Origin: Chitinophagales bacterium
Lineage (GTDB): Bacteria > Bacteroidota > Bacteroidia > Chitinophagales > Chitinophagaceae
Length of the DNA stretch: 64,000 bases
Direction: 5' to 3'
Assembly (NCBI GenBank): GCA_017303395.1
Contig: JAFLBN010000001.1
Coordinates: 124,001 to 188,000, forward strand
This document shows, piece after piece, positions 1-9,700 of this stretch (position 1 is the first letter of the stretch; each line of letters starts with the position of its first letter). The notes under the pieces are model-generated. The model was not told where the DNA came from. It made no database searches and was given only the letters and a program-made list of their open reading frames with translations. Position numbers and translations under genes: made by a program.

Positions 1-1
1 C

Positions 2-307
2 ATACAAGAAAAAAAAGGTGAAAATATCGTGTCGCTCGATTTGAGAAAGATTGACGAAGCGGTAGCTGACTTTTTTATTCTTTGCGAAGCACAATCAAAC
101 ATTCAAATAAACGCTATTGCTGATAGTGTGGATGACATTGTGAGAAAAGAATGTGACGAGCGCCCTTATCACGTTGAAAAAAGCGATTTGTGGACACTGG
201 TCGATTACGTAAACATTGTGGTACACGTTTTCCAGAAAGACTACCGCAAGTTCTACGACCTGGAAGGCCTGTGGGCAGATGCAGAACAAACAGAACATAA
301 TAGTTGA
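2..307 (+). CDS. rsfS: Ribosome silencing factor RsfS (5' partial)
   Basis: RsfS/YbeB/Iojap family protein. It binds ribosomal protein uL14 on the 50S subunit and blocks subunit joining when nutrients are short. The residues LDLRKIDEAVADFFILCEA and the later W..VDYVNIVVHVF and RKFYDLEGLW segments are typical of the family. The frame is open to the window edge: codons from base 2 read IQEKKGENIV before the GTG at 29. That GTG is therefore probably internal and the true start lies upstream, outside the window. The stop is TGA at 305-307, 43 bp before ftsH. An rsfS-ftsH order is common in Bacteroidota and supports both calls. Confidence 0.92.
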   Translation: MQEKKGENIVSLDLRKIDEAVADFFILCEAQSNIQINAIADSVDDIVRKECDERPYHVEKSDLWTLVDYVNIVVHVFQKDYRKFYDLEGLWADAEQTEHNS

Positions 308-350
308 TAAAACGTTTTATAACAGGAACAATCTAGATTTTTAAAGAACA

Positions 351-2330
351 ATGGAAGAGAATAATAAAAGACCCATACCGGGCGGCGATGGAAAAGGACA
401 GCGAAAGGGTCCCCGGTTCAATATATATTGGGTTTATGGTATAATGGTAGCCATACTGCTTGGCTTGCAGATATTCGGCAGCAACCTCTCTACAGGTACA
501 CAGTCTATCGGCTTTCAGGATTTCAAACGCGACTATCTTGACAAAGGCATCGTTGATGAAGTAGTGATAGTAAACAAGAGCGAGGCAGAAGTATTTGTAA
601 AAGAAGCACCAAGCACCGATAAGAAATCTCCGTTTGCAAGCCGCAACCGCGAACCTAAAGTTCGCTTTACCATAGGCAGCGTAGAGCAGTTTGAAGACAA
701 CCTGCGCGATGCACAGGCAAGTGTACCTGAAGGACAGCGCGTGCGTGTAAAATACGAAGACCGTGTCAGCTTCCTGAGAGAGATTGGCGGCTTCCTTGTA
801 CCTGCATTGCTGATGATAGCCGTATGGTTCCTCATCATGCGCAAAATGAGCGGCGGCACTGGCGGCGGCGGTGGTACAGGTGGTATTTTCAACATCGGCA
901 AATCAAAAGCGCAGTTGTTTGAAAAAGGTACACGTGTCAATATCACGTTCAACGATGTAGCAGGACTGGACGAAGCGAAAGTAGAGGTGATGGAGATTGT
1001 TGACTTCCTGAAGAATCCGAAAAAATATACCGCACTGGGTGGTAAAATACCGAAAGGCGCATTGCTGGTAGGCCCTCCGGGTACGGGTAAAACCCTGCTT
1101 GCAAAAGCAATGGCGGGAGAGGCACAAGTTCCTTTCTTCTCTATGTCAGGTTCCGACTTCGTAGAGCTGTTTGTGGGTGTGGGTGCCAGCCGTGTACGCG
1201 ACCTCTTTAAGCAAGCACGCGAAAAAGCACCCTGTATCGTGTTTATAGACGAGATAGATGCCATAGGCCGTGCACGTGGCAAGAACGTGGTAATGAGCAA
1301 CGACGAGCGCGAAAACACCCTGAACCAATTGCTGGTTGAGATGGATGGTTTCGGTGGCGATAGTGGTATCATCATCCTGGCGGCAACCAACCGTCCTGAT
1401 GTACTGGATACTGCCCTGCTGCGCCCGGGCCGTTTCGACAGGCAGATATCTATTGATATTCCGGATGTAAAAGGCCGTGAGAAAATATTTGAAGTGCACC
1501 TGAAGCCTATCAAGCGTTCTAAAGACCTTGATATACATAAGCTGGCAGTACAAACACCGGGCTTTGCCGGTGCAGACATTGCCAACATCTGTAACGAGGC
1601 CGCACTGATAGCTGCCCGCAAAGGCAAAACTGAAGTAGAGCTGAGCGACTTTAACGACGCCATAGACCGCGTAATTGGTGGCTTGGAGAAGAAAAACAAA
1701 ATCATCTCTCCGGAAGAGAAGAAAGTAATTGCCTACCACGAAGCAGGCCACGCAGTTGCGGGCTGGTTCCTGGAGCATGCGCACCCGCTGGTTAAGGTAA
1801 CCATTGTGCCGCGCGGTGTGGCAGCACTGGGCTATGCACAATACCTGCCAAAGGAAATGTATATACAAAATACAGACCACCTTGCAGATGACATGAGCAT
1901 GAGCCTTGGCGGCCGCGCTGTGGAAGAACTGGTATTTGGTAAAATAAGCACCGGTGCGCTGAGCGATCTGCAGAAGGTAACACGTATGGCATACGCAATG
2001 GTGAGCGTATATGGTATGAACGATAAAATCGGTAACATATCTTTCTACGATCCGCAGAGCGAAAACAATTTCTCTAAGCCATATAGCGAGGAAACAGGCA
2101 AGCTGATAGACGAAGAAGTACGCAAACTGGTAGAAAGCGTGTACCAAAGAACCAAAGCACTGCTTACAGACAAAACAGAAGCTGTAAGAATAATAGCGGA
2201 AGAACTGCTGAAAAAAGAAGTGCTCTATAAAGACGACCTGGTACGCCTGATAGGCCCGCGTCCTTTCCCTGACAACAGCGAAGACGAAGCACCGGTTATC
2301 ATTTCTCCGTCTGTAGAACCAACAGTTTAA
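351..2330 (+). CDS. ftsH: ATP-dependent zinc metalloprotease FtsH
   Basis: Membrane-anchored AAA+ protease that degrades membrane and regulatory proteins. Two membrane segments (about residues 25-43 and 147-163) flank a periplasmic domain. A Gly-rich linker leads into the AAA domain, with Walker A GPPGTGKT at residues 241-248, Walker [12 protein letters not shown], and an arginine-finger region ending in RPGRFDRQI. The zinc-protease motif HEAGH is at residues 463-467, with the usual downstream Asp-containing helix. The 659 aa length is normal for Bacteroidota, which carry an acidic C-terminal tail. The ATG at 351 lies just before the charged cytoplasmic N-terminus. A hairpin terminator follows at 2355-2378. 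Confidence 0.98.
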   Translation: MEENNKRPIPGGDGKGQRKGPRFNIYWVYGIMVAILLGLQIFGSNLSTGTQSIGFQDFKRDYLDKGIVDEVVIVNKSEAEVFVKEAPSTDKKSPFASRNREPKVRFTIGSVEQFEDNLRDAQASVPEGQRVRVKYEDRVSFLREIGGFLVPALLMIAVWFLIMRKMSGGTGGGGGTGGIFNIGKSKAQLFEKGTRVNITFNDVAGLDEAKVEVMEIVDFLKNPKKYTALGGKIPKGALLVGPPGTGKTLLAKAMAGEAQVPFFSMSGSDFVELFVGVGASRVRDLFKQAREKAPCIVFIDEIDAIGRARGKNVVMSNDERENTLNQLLVEMDGFGGDSGIIILAATNRPDVLDTALLRPGRFDRQISIDIPDVKGREKIFEVHLKPIKRSKDLDIHKLAVQTPGFAGADIANICNEAALIAARKGKTEVELSDFNDAIDRVIGGLEKKNKIISPEEKKVIAYHEAGHAVAGWFLEHAHPLVKVTIVPRGVAALGYAQYLPKEMYIQNTDHLADDMSMSLGGRAVEELVFGKISTGALSDLQKVTRMAYAMVSVYGMNDKIGNISFYDPQSENNFSKPYSEETGKLIDEEVRKLVESVYQRTKALLTDKTEAVRIIAEELLKKEVLYKDDLVRLIGPRPFPDNSEDEAPVIISPSVEPTV

Positions 2331-2354
2331 TAATTATAAGTTTTCAATACCAGA

Positions 2355-2378
2355 GGGCAGCTGATAGCTGCCCTTTTT
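2355..2378 (+). terminator. Rho-independent terminator after ftsH
   Basis: The stem gggcagctgatagctgccc is followed by five T. Nearly the same stem, with one base changed, recurs after the next gene at about 2998-3016. Confidence 0.85.
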
Positions 2379-2502
2379 GTTTGATATACTAATACACCAA
2401 TACCTTCTGCTCATACTACACATAGCATTACTCATTTCCGCTTGTTGTGCTTTGAATGGTAACGTACATTCAGTAACAAGCAAATCTTAACCTTTAAAAA
2501 TT

Positions 2503-2970
2503 ATGCACATGAAAAAGATCTTATTGGGGGCAATCTGTTTTATCCTGATTGCAATCACCGCTGATGCACAACCTTATCTAAGGGTAGATAACAGAACAAG
2601 GTGTAATGTATGGCTGGATTTTTATTGCCGAAACCGCACCACATGCGCAGGCCCCATTGTACAAAACAATGTTAACCCGATAGGGCCGGGTATGTCAACA
2701 TTTGATGCTACTGCAATAGCAGGCGTACCGCTTGGCGCAACTCATGGATGGAAATACGGCCTGATAGGCAACCTTGCCGGCTGTGCGCCACAAGCACCCG
2801 GCGGCGGTTGTGTTGGCAACCATATACAGATATCAAACGGTACATGCGGCGTGCCTGCAACACTATCGGGATGCGTAAATGTAGATGCTACCTGCAATGG
2901 CGGATGCGCCACACTCAACGTCACCGCAACATATTATCCAAATGGCGATTGCGACCTCGTCATCTTTTAA
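2503..2970 (+). CDS. Secreted cysteine-rich protein of unknown function
   Basis: No family recognised. The N-terminus (MKKILLGAICFILIAITADAQ) is a clear signal peptide ending in ADAQ, so the mature protein of about 135 aa is exported. It holds ten cysteines scattered through Gly/Asn/Thr-rich sequence, which points to a disulfide-stabilised extracellular beta domain. Two starts are possible, ATG 2503 and ATG 2509; the second gives a more usual signal peptide. The gene stands alone between two near-identical terminators, about 170 bp after ftsH, so it is probably its own transcription unit. Confidence 0.7.
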   Translation: MHMKKILLGAICFILIAITADAQPYLRVDNRTRCNVWLDFYCRNRTTCAGPIVQNNVNPIGPGMSTFDATAIAGVPLGATHGWKYGLIGNLAGCAPQAPGGGCVGNHIQISNGTCGVPATLSGCVNVDATCNGGCATLNVTATYYPNGDCDLVIF

Positions 2971-2992
2971 ATATGTTTCTTTTACTACTGCA

Positions 2993-3022
2993 AAAAGGGC
3001 GGCTGATAGCTGCCCTTTATTT
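2993..3022 (+). terminator. Terminator after the Cys-rich protein gene
   Basis: The stem gggcggctgatagctgccc is flanked by A-rich sequence upstream and a T-rich run downstream. It may serve both converging genes. Confidence 0.75.
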
Positions 3023-3241
3023 TTTGTGCTCAATAAGTACGTTGTAGATGTGTGGCGGCAGTGTGGCGGCTACATCGCGGATGCGGTGGTGTTGCAGCCA
3101 GTTGCGAAAGGCATCTGTATCCTCGGGCTCGTGGTGGATGACAACGCCACTGCGTAGCGACAGCACAAACACCCCTGCCCCATAGATATAGGCCGATAAT
3201 TCATCTGCACGGTGCGGAAAACCTTCATAGGTAAACTTCAT
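3017..3241 (-). CDS. Small hypothetical protein, 74 aa
   Basis: No named family recognised. The start chosen is the ATG at 3241 (MKFTYEGFPHRADELS...), because the 14 residues upstream of it in the open frame look like untranslated AT-rich leader. The protein is soluble, with several His and Arg residues (FRNWLQHHRIRDVAA) and no signal peptide or membrane segment. It converges on the Cys-rich protein gene and shares the terminator region with it. Confidence 0.6.
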   Translation of the reverse strand: MKFTYEGFPHRADELSAYIYGAGVFVLSLRSGVVIHHEPEDTDAFRNWLQHHRIRDVAATLPPHIYNVLIEHKK

Positions 3242-3330
3242 GGTACGGTGATTTTGGACTGTAAAGGTAATTAGAAAAAACAAAATGTCAACAGTAGCAT
3301 TGACCCTAAATTATCTACATCTTTCTACTA

Positions 3331-3573
3331 TTGAATGTGCCAAGCAAGATTACCAAGCAACAAGAGAAGCAACTGAAAAAGTTGGGAGCACGTATCAGAG
3401 AGATACGTCAGGAAAAAGGAATGAGCCTGCAGGATTTGGCACACTCAATAGATAAAGACAAGCAATCTATTAGTCGTGTAGAACTCGGGCAAAGCAATCC
3501 AACATTTATCTACCTTACGGAAGTCTGCAAAGGATTAGGCATAGAGTTGAGTGAATTGGTGCAGGGGTTGTAA
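3331..3573 (+). CDS. XRE-family helix-turn-helix regulator
   Basis: A small DNA-binding protein consisting of one HTH_3/Cro-CI domain. LGARIREIRQEKGMSLQDLA and the helix QSISRVELGQSNPTFIYL fit the fold, which ends at LSELVQGL with no effector domain. Starts available are TTG 3331 and GTG 3337; an in-frame TAA at 3307 rules out longer forms. The following palindromic terminator (3582-3605) is shared with the convergent GIY-YIG gene. It could be an autoregulator or an antitoxin-like repressor, but no toxin gene is adjacent. Confidence 0.85.
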   Translation: MNVPSKITKQQEKQLKKLGARIREIRQEKGMSLQDLAHSIDKDKQSISRVELGQSNPTFIYLTEVCKGLGIELSELVQGL

Positions 3574-3581
3574 AATATTAA

Positions 3582-3605
3582 AGGGCTGCAATTGCAGCCC
3601 TTTTG
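3582..3605. terminator. Bidirectional terminator between the HTH and GIY-YIG genes
   Basis: Perfect stem aagggctgcaattgcagccctt with a T tract on the plus side and an A tract on the other. Confidence 0.85.
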
Positions 3606-3620
3606 TTTATCACATTATTG

Positions 3621-4244
3621 CTATTCCTCACGCAAGTATGTTTCGTTATATATCTCTCTTAGCTTGCGCCCGTTATATGTCCAGTAAGGACCTGGAGCTA
3701 CTGCATAATCATTTTCCAGTATCAGTTTGGTAGCATTAGTAAGGCTCGTTTCCAGTCCGCGAAACAGCACAGTACGTTCAGAGTGCACAATGGCGGTTTC
3801 TTGATTACTTACCGATACTAACTCTGCACCCATAGGTATGCCCATCTCTCTGAAGTTAAGGCGCGGGCGTTTCTTTGTATATGCTTCACCGGCTTCGCGG
3901 TCTGCATGGTCTATACGCTCTGCTTCGCGGTTCACATTCGGGGTTACATCTTCTATCTGCAGCAACTTGATGATGGCTATTGCCTGTGCTGCTTCTATAT
4001 CAAAAAACTCCCTCTTAGCATTTACACGATTGGGACCAAATGCTGTATGCAATGCTTTCTCAACCGTTGTTACATTGCTTACCCTTGCAGCATAGGCACA
4101 TTCAAAAGGGAACGGAACACCTGTAGTATATAACTGCGACATACGCACTGTTACACTCTCATTAGTGGTGCTTCCTATCTTTACAAAACCGGGCATAGAT
4201 GGATTAGTGAGCAGGTAAACGATTCCTTGGTTATTCTCTGTCAT
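3621..4244 (-). CDS. GIY-YIG nuclease-fold protein with C-terminal RAMA/DUF4357-like domain
   Basis: The N-terminal 100 or so residues match the T5orf172/MUG113 branch of the GIY-YIG fold: GIVYLLTNPSMPGFVKIGST, then R...LYTTGVPFPFECAYAARV and an E/K..H..F segment. After a charged linker (about 105-135) comes a second domain with GAELVSV, an exposed FRGLETSLTNATKLIL helix and the ending GPYWTYNGRKLREIYNE. That pattern resembles the RAMA or DUF4357 modules found in restriction-modification proteins. No methylase or restriction gene is adjacent, so a role in nucleic-acid defence or repair is only an inference. Confidence 0.75.
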   Translation of the reverse strand: MTENNQGIVYLLTNPSMPGFVKIGSTTNESVTVRMSQLYTTGVPFPFECAYAARVSNVTTVEKALHTAFGPNRVNAKREFFDIEAAQAIAIIKLLQIEDVTPNVNREAERIDHADREAGEAYTKKRPRLNFREMGIPMGAELVSVSNQETAIVHSERTVLFRGLETSLTNATKLILENDYAVAPGPYWTYNGRKLREIYNETYLREE

Positions 4245-4427
4245 AGACTGATATTACTTCTTCTTTTCGGGTTTCTTTTCCGGGTGAATAAATCGGCTAC
4301 GAATTTATGCATAGTCCAGATAGCAACAAGGTGATTTTTTAATCTGTACGATACGCCACACAGCATCCATACACCTGCCACCGCAAAAAATGGGCTAACT
4401 TAGCGGGCTAAAGCCACCATCACATAT

Positions 4428-4583
4428 ATGCAAGCCAATCCCTTTATCATCGCAATCGTTCTGGCATTAGTGGCCATTGTGGTTTATTTTATCATCCGCC
4501 AAAACAATAAAGACAGGCGCCGTTTCGAGCAGCAGCAAAACAAAGACTACCCCAGGCCCAAAGACGATGGCCCTAAAACATAA
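4428..4583 (+). CDS. Small single-pass membrane protein, 51 aa
   Basis: A short reading frame starting ATG 4428 encodes MQANPFIIAIVLALVAIVVY, then FIIRQNNKDRRRFEQQQ and a charged Pro/Lys/Asp tail, ending TAA 4581-4583. The layout is one transmembrane helix (about residues 5-24) with a basic cytoplasmic tail. The sharp split between hydrophobic and charged halves is what a real small membrane protein looks like. No homologue is named with confidence. It lies upstream of a structured repeat and the LUD gene. Confidence 0.6.
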   Translation: MQANPFIIAIVLALVAIVVYFIIRQNNKDRRRFEQQQNKDYPRPKDDGPKT

Positions 4584-4645
4584 CACCTACAACACACCAA
4601 TTAACATATAAAATACGTATATTTGCTATAGTAAAAGCTAAAAAA

Positions 4646-4800
4646 GCTCCCCTCCTGTTTTTAGGAGGGGATATTGGCAGAGATATGCAAAGCATATTGT
4701 TGCCAATCGGGGAGGTTGGCTCGCGCGGGGTACATAACCACCCCGTCCGCCCACCGCACTTGGCTATGCGGACACCCCTCCTAGAAACAGGAGGGGAACT
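4646..4800. repeat. Structured palindromic intergenic repeat, about 155 bp
   Basis: The two ends form a near-perfect inverted repeat of about 25 bp. Each end is itself a hairpin: cccctcct at 4649-4656 with aggagggg at 4663-4670, and the same pair at 4775-4782 and 4789-4796. The interior holds a further GC-rich hairpin (cggggtacataaccaccccg). No protein is encoded. It looks like a REP/MITE-like dispersed element; copy number cannot be judged here. A possible degenerate half-copy is at about 4984-5010. Confidence 0.7.
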
Positions 4801-4868
4801 TCCCGAAACCGAAACAAAACACCAAACCACTAAAAACGGAAACAAAGTGAAACAAACTGAAACAATTT

Positions 4869-4920
4869 GTAACCATTCCGCCAACAAACGGTATTGATAA
4901 TCAACAACCGGAATGGTTAC
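4869..4920. repeat. 12-bp perfect inverted repeat with 28-bp spacer
   Basis: The arms gtaaccattccg (4869-4880) and cggaatggttac (4909-4920) are exact reverse complements. The spacer is AT-rich and holds caacaa at both ends. Just upstream, 4805-4866 repeats a gaaac motif several times. There is no T tract, so this does not look like a terminator. Confidence 0.6.
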
Positions 4921-5033
4921 GAAACCAAAAACTATACAAACACTATCAAAAACTATCAACAGATAATACAAAGTATAATATAAAAGTCCCCTTCAGCGGA
5001 TTTAGGGGTTAATTATTAACTTTACCCCCAAGT

Positions 5034-5693
5034 ATGCAGACCTTCAAGACATCCAAGGCAAGAGAAAACATATTGGGCAAAATCCGCAAGGCGCTCAGCA
5101 GCGAGCCCGTGCCAATGCCATTCCCCGAGGCCGATAAAGACACTACCACCCCATTGTTTGCAGGCGGTAGCGACAGCCCCGAGGAGGCTTTTGCCGAAGC
5201 CTTTATAAAGCTGGGGGGCAAGTTTGTCTTCTGCGATAACGAACAGCAGGTACTGGAAGGCATCGCCGACCTGTACGACAGCCGCGGCTGGCACCAACTA
5301 TACTGTGCAGAGCCCCGCCTGATGCAGCTCTTCCAGAACAACAAGATAACCAACGTGCATCCCGTTGATATTCAGGATGATAAGGCCAATGCCTGCATCA
5401 CGGGTTGCGAGTATCTGGTGGCACGTACAGGCTCTGTATTCCTCAGTAGCAAGCAAAATATGGGGCGTACGGCTTCTGTCTTCTACCCTGTACACATCAT
5501 AGTGGCCTATGCCAGCCAGGTAGTACCCGATATTGCAGATGGATTGGCCATGATAACCAAGAAGTATGGCAAAGACCTGCCATCTATGATAAACCTGAAT
5601 ACAGGCCCCAGCCGCACGGCTGATATTGAAAAGACACTGGTAGTGGGCGTTCACGGCCCGGGAGAGGTGTTTTGCTTTCTTGTAAATGCGTAA
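5034..5693 (+). CDS. LUD-domain protein (LutC/YkgG-like)
   Basis: Member of the LUD (lactate utilisation) superfamily. The family includes LutC/LldG subunits of lactate oxidation complexes and standalone proteins of unknown role. The core is visible as CDNEQQVLEGIADL, then ITGCEYLVARTGSVFLSS, P..HIIVAYASQVV, and the C-terminal GPSRTADIEKTLVVGVHGPGE signature. At 219 aa it is typical of LutC. No lutA or lutB gene is nearby, so lactate oxidation by this protein is not supported by context. A TAACTTTA element at 5017-5024 could be the -7 box, giving a very short leader. Confidence 0.88.
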   Translation: MQTFKTSKARENILGKIRKALSSEPVPMPFPEADKDTTTPLFAGGSDSPEEAFAEAFIKLGGKFVFCDNEQQVLEGIADLYDSRGWHQLYCAEPRLMQLFQNNKITNVHPVDIQDDKANACITGCEYLVARTGSVFLSSKQNMGRTASVFYPVHIIVAYASQVVPDIADGLAMITKKYGKDLPSMINLNTGPSRTADIEKTLVVGVHGPGEVFCFLVNA

Positions 5694-5694
5694 A

Positions 5695-5814
5695 ATGCAA
5701 AAACGAGATTCAGAAATACTGGGGGGGGGCGTATTATCTTCTGAATCCCGTTTGGCAAAGATGTTTATAGAGCAAGTAATGGTCTATCAATTTAGGGCAC
5801 AGAGGGGCTGGTAA
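5695..5814 (+). other. Doubtful 39-codon ORF containing a G9 tract inside a long hairpin
   Basis: One base after the LUD stop codon an ATG opens a 39-codon frame ending TAA 5812-5814. Nine consecutive G at 5721-5729 lie in it. The tract sits in the loop of a hairpin whose arms are about 5702-5715 and 5738-5751 (one mismatch). The structure could simply end LUD transcription, although no T tract follows. The coding reading is weak. Confidence 0.2.
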
Positions 5815-5983
5815 GCGCAAAAACTGATATGGTCAATAGTATCAAAACAAGTTCTATTAACTTAATACCGAAGTAAATCAAGTTTTTTCAAACTAATTCT
5901 AACTATTAAACGAATAGCGGGTTTCATCGGACGAAATGTGACTTTCATCTGACGAAGCAATAACAGGAAGTTAAATATGTTGG

Positions 5984-6739
5984 CTAATCTTTTGATTTTA
6001 AGCCTGCTGTACGGCTTATCCTTCCAAACTCGTCTATAAACTCGTTGCGGATGCTTTTAGATACGGGTATCTGCATATTATCGTCCATCACCAACAAGCC
6101 GGAAGTCTCATAACGCTTTACTTTATAAAGGTTTACGATGTAAGACCGGTGCGCCTGAAAGAAGGTATCGGCATTCAGTATCTTCTTGAACTCGCCCAGG
6201 TTGTAAGAGCTCATGATGCTGTACTCGTTGGTTACCACCTTGGTATACTTGTTTACACTCTCAAAATAGAGGATGTCTTCGGCGTTCAGGTAGTCTACCC
6301 CTTTGGCATTAGGTATGCCTATTTTCAGCTTGTTGTTATTGTTGTTGTCCGTTTTGCCATTGCTCTTATTGGCAAGGTTAGTCAGGGCTTTGCTGATGGC
6401 AAACGTTAGCTCGTAGTCGTCTATTGGCTTCAATACATAACCCGCTGCAGATAGCTTGATGGCCTGCAGGGCAAACTCGCTATGCGCCGTAATGAATACT
6501 ACCTGAAAAGGATAGTCGGGCAGCAGCTTCAGGAAGTCCATCCCCGATTTTTCGGGCATAGATACGTCCAGGAAAAGAATGTCTATATCATTGGTGCGGA
6601 GTGCGGGCAATGCCTCGTCCCATTTCACAAAGCTGTTTACTACATCAGCTTCCGGGAAGAGCAGCTTCAGCCTCGACTTCAGGAGATCGATAGCGTTGGG
6701 TTCATCGTCTACAATTATACACCTGAAATTACGCTTCAT
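5984..6739 (-). CDS. LytTR-family response regulator
   Basis: Two-component response regulator of the LytR/AlgR type. The receiver domain (about 1-125) has the acidic pocket DDE at 11-13, the phospho-acceptor Asp58 in FLDVSMPE, and Lys105 in YVLKPI. A linker with a run of Asn leads to the LytTR DNA-binding domain (about 145-240: EDILYFESVNKYTKV, FFQAHRSYIVNL, IPVSKS). The start codon overlaps the end of the sensor-kinase gene by 11 nt, so the two are translationally coupled and form a cognate pair. Confidence 0.95.
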   Translation of the reverse strand: MKRNFRCIIVDDEPNAIDLLKSRLKLLFPEADVVNSFVKWDEALPALRTNDIDILFLDVSMPEKSGMDFLKLLPDYPFQVVFITAHSEFALQAIKLSAAGYVLKPIDDYELTFAISKALTNLANKSNGKTDNNNNNKLKIGIPNAKGVDYLNAEDILYFESVNKYTKVVTNEYSIMSSYNLGEFKKILNADTFFQAHRSYIVNLYKVKRYETSGLLVMDDNMQIPVSKSIRNEFIDEFGRISRTAGLKSKD

Positions 6740-9700
6740 ACTTAAGGTTTCTTATGGTTAGTTTCACAATCGTTCCGGTGTCGGGTTCATGTTTATCTAT
6801 ATACTCCATGCTGATGTTCATATCCTCATACTCGTTGAAGATGTGTATCAGCCGGCGTGTCAGTTTTGTACCGTAAGACTTGTACTGCACAGTATTCTCC
6901 TGTTTGATTTCGGCAGCACGTTGCCTGCCCACGCCATCATCCTCAATAATACAAATTAGTTCGTCGCTTGATGCACCTTGTACAAAACTAATTATCAACG
7001 TACCCTTACCTTGTTTATGAAACAGCCCGTGGTTGATGGCATTTTCTATAAGCGGCTGCAGCAGCAGCGATGGTATCTTCACATTGTCGGCAGGTATCTT
7101 ATTCTCCACAACTATATCAAAATCAAAGCGTTCCTCAAATCTTGTCTGTTGCAGTTCTATATAGTTGCGTAGCATGCTTATTTCTTCAGACAGGGTTATA
7201 AATCTTTCCTGCGATGAGTTGAGGTAGGAACGCAGTAGCTTAGAAAACTTACTAACGTGCGTATAGGCTTCATCAAACTTTTTCTTATCTATAAAGAAAA
7301 GCGCTGAGCTGAGGGTATTGAATATAAAATGCGGGTTGATTTGTGAGTAAACAGCTCGTAGTTCCAGATCGAGCAATCGGCTCTTCTTCTCACTTGCCTG
7401 ATAGGTATAGTGGCGGGTAATGATGATGATGGCATATACAAAAAGCATGAAGCCGAGTATACCTGCTATCCAGAATATGCGTACGTTTCTTTGCGCCTGC
7501 CACCAGTAAGGCTCTTTGTATATGTAGAAGCTATACTCTTTGCTCTCCCATATAAAGTCCGTTACTCTTACTTTGACTTTATAATACCTTTCCGGTACCA
7601 TGTCCGGAAAGAACAGTTCTCCTGAAGTGTTTGAACTGGTCTTTTTATTATCGATGGTATATACGTATTGCAACTGCCCTTTGCCGTAGAGATTGATAAA
7701 GTCGAATTGTACAGATGTAATATCTCCGTTCAGTATCAGTGTATCATTGGTTCTTACATTTCGTACAAATGGTTCCATCAGCAATAGCTTCATAAAATTA
7801 CCTTCACGCACTTTTATAGCAGCGTCGGAATGCAACAGCCTTGCCACAGTATCGGTATACATACCCTTATCTGTATTGATGTATACTAAGCCTTTATCAT
7901 CAATATTAAAATCGTACACCTGATTGTAAAACGCATTGGTGAGTTGTGGTATTGCTCTCAACTCTCCGAATGATGAGGGCCCGTTTATCTTTCTGAATGC
8001 TATACCTGCCGGGCCTATAACAAACAAGTAATCATTGTAAACACTAAACTGGGCCTCAGCCAGTTGAAATGGTATATCAATCTCTTCTGTAGCAAATGTT
8101 GCAATATTGAAACAGTATATCTTATTGCGTGTATGCAAATACAGGTTATTGTACTTGTCTGACGCAATGTTGATGATGTCTTTAATGCCAATTCGATTCA
8201 GGAAAGATTCATCGTACTTGTAGTACTTACCATTTTTATAATCGGCCAGCACAAAATTCTTACTATTGTAATGTATTGAAAGCCCCAGTTTATCAATCTT
8301 GTAATAAGATAAAAACCTACCCTGGTGTATATCTGACAATACTACTGTATCATCTTTAAACAGCAACTCATGTACACGGTCGCTGCTCATCATCAAAAAC
8401 CTGTTACTATCAAGAGACACTATACTTCTGGCACCAGAGAAAACCTGACTCTTCAAGCTGTCTGAAATAATAAAGCGTGTAGCACTGCCTGCTAAATGTT
8501 TCGCAATTTTCAGATACTGCACACCATACAACGAATCGAACACTACTGCCTTATTGTGCAGCATGTCTGTTATTGCTTTCGTAGTTGTATTGTACTTGTA
8601 CAGACCATTTGTGTATAACAATACCCAATTCTTGTCATCAATTGCATTTGTAAACACATACTGAGATGGAGAAGGGAAAGAAAGATTGTATTCTACCCCG
8701 TTTTGCATGAATACAGGCTTGCCCAATTTTCGCTGATACCAAAATAATACGCTGCCTTTTATATTATTACGGAACAACAGATTTTCGCCACCTTCTACAG
8801 TTTTATTCTTGTTCAACAACATCTGTTTATAGGGTATCATTGTACCACCACCATCCAGTGTACCATACCACATATTGCCTGCTATATCTTTATACCTGCT
8901 TACTACAAGTGGCGTATCTCCAAATTGTTCAAAATGAACTGTACGCCTTACAAACTCAGCTTTTTGATTGAAATCGTAAATAGCTTTGTTAGAGAAGATG
9001 TACATGGAATCAGGAAACACATGCATTACACTTATCTCTTCATTTTTGCTACCTCCATATTCTTCCAGTGAATGATCAATATTCTCACAAGTTTTAAGAT
9101 TGTATAATGAAAAGTAGGTGGTGTTGTTCCGGTACGATATCAGTATATCATTCATCACCCCTTCTGCTCTTGTATGCAAGCCATTAAAGTGATTTTTACA
9201 TAAGCTGTCTATGAATACAAAACTACCGTTCCTGTATTGCATCCTCACCATCCTGTTATCACCATCCATATCCAGATACATGTATTTATCAGGCATCAGG
9301 AGTTTTAGCGAATACTTATCCAGCGACTTTATCTCTGTTACGTTATCATTCCTATCAATCAGAATCAGTCTGAAGCGCTCATCCTTATAATAAGACATAG
9401 CCATTTTATCATCTACCTCAACCATATTACCGGGCTTGAAGAGCTTGGTAAACTTGTAGTTGATTTTATGATACACATCGTCTTTGATATAGCCCAGTTC
9501 GTTGGCATAACAGTGCAGCCATTTTCTACCATACTGGTCTTCCTGCACCTTCCATACGTCGCTACTGGGCAACCCGTCTCTGGTAGTAAATACTTTGAAA
9601 GAATAACCATTGTACTTTACCACACCACCCTCTGTAGCTACCCATATATAACCATCCCTATCCTGTGTAAAACTATATACACGATTGGAAGGCAAGCCGT

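Noticed and set aside
533..1705. Long open frame opposite ftsH
   Set aside because: Antisense shadow of a highly conserved gene; Ser/Arg-rich translation without any family.
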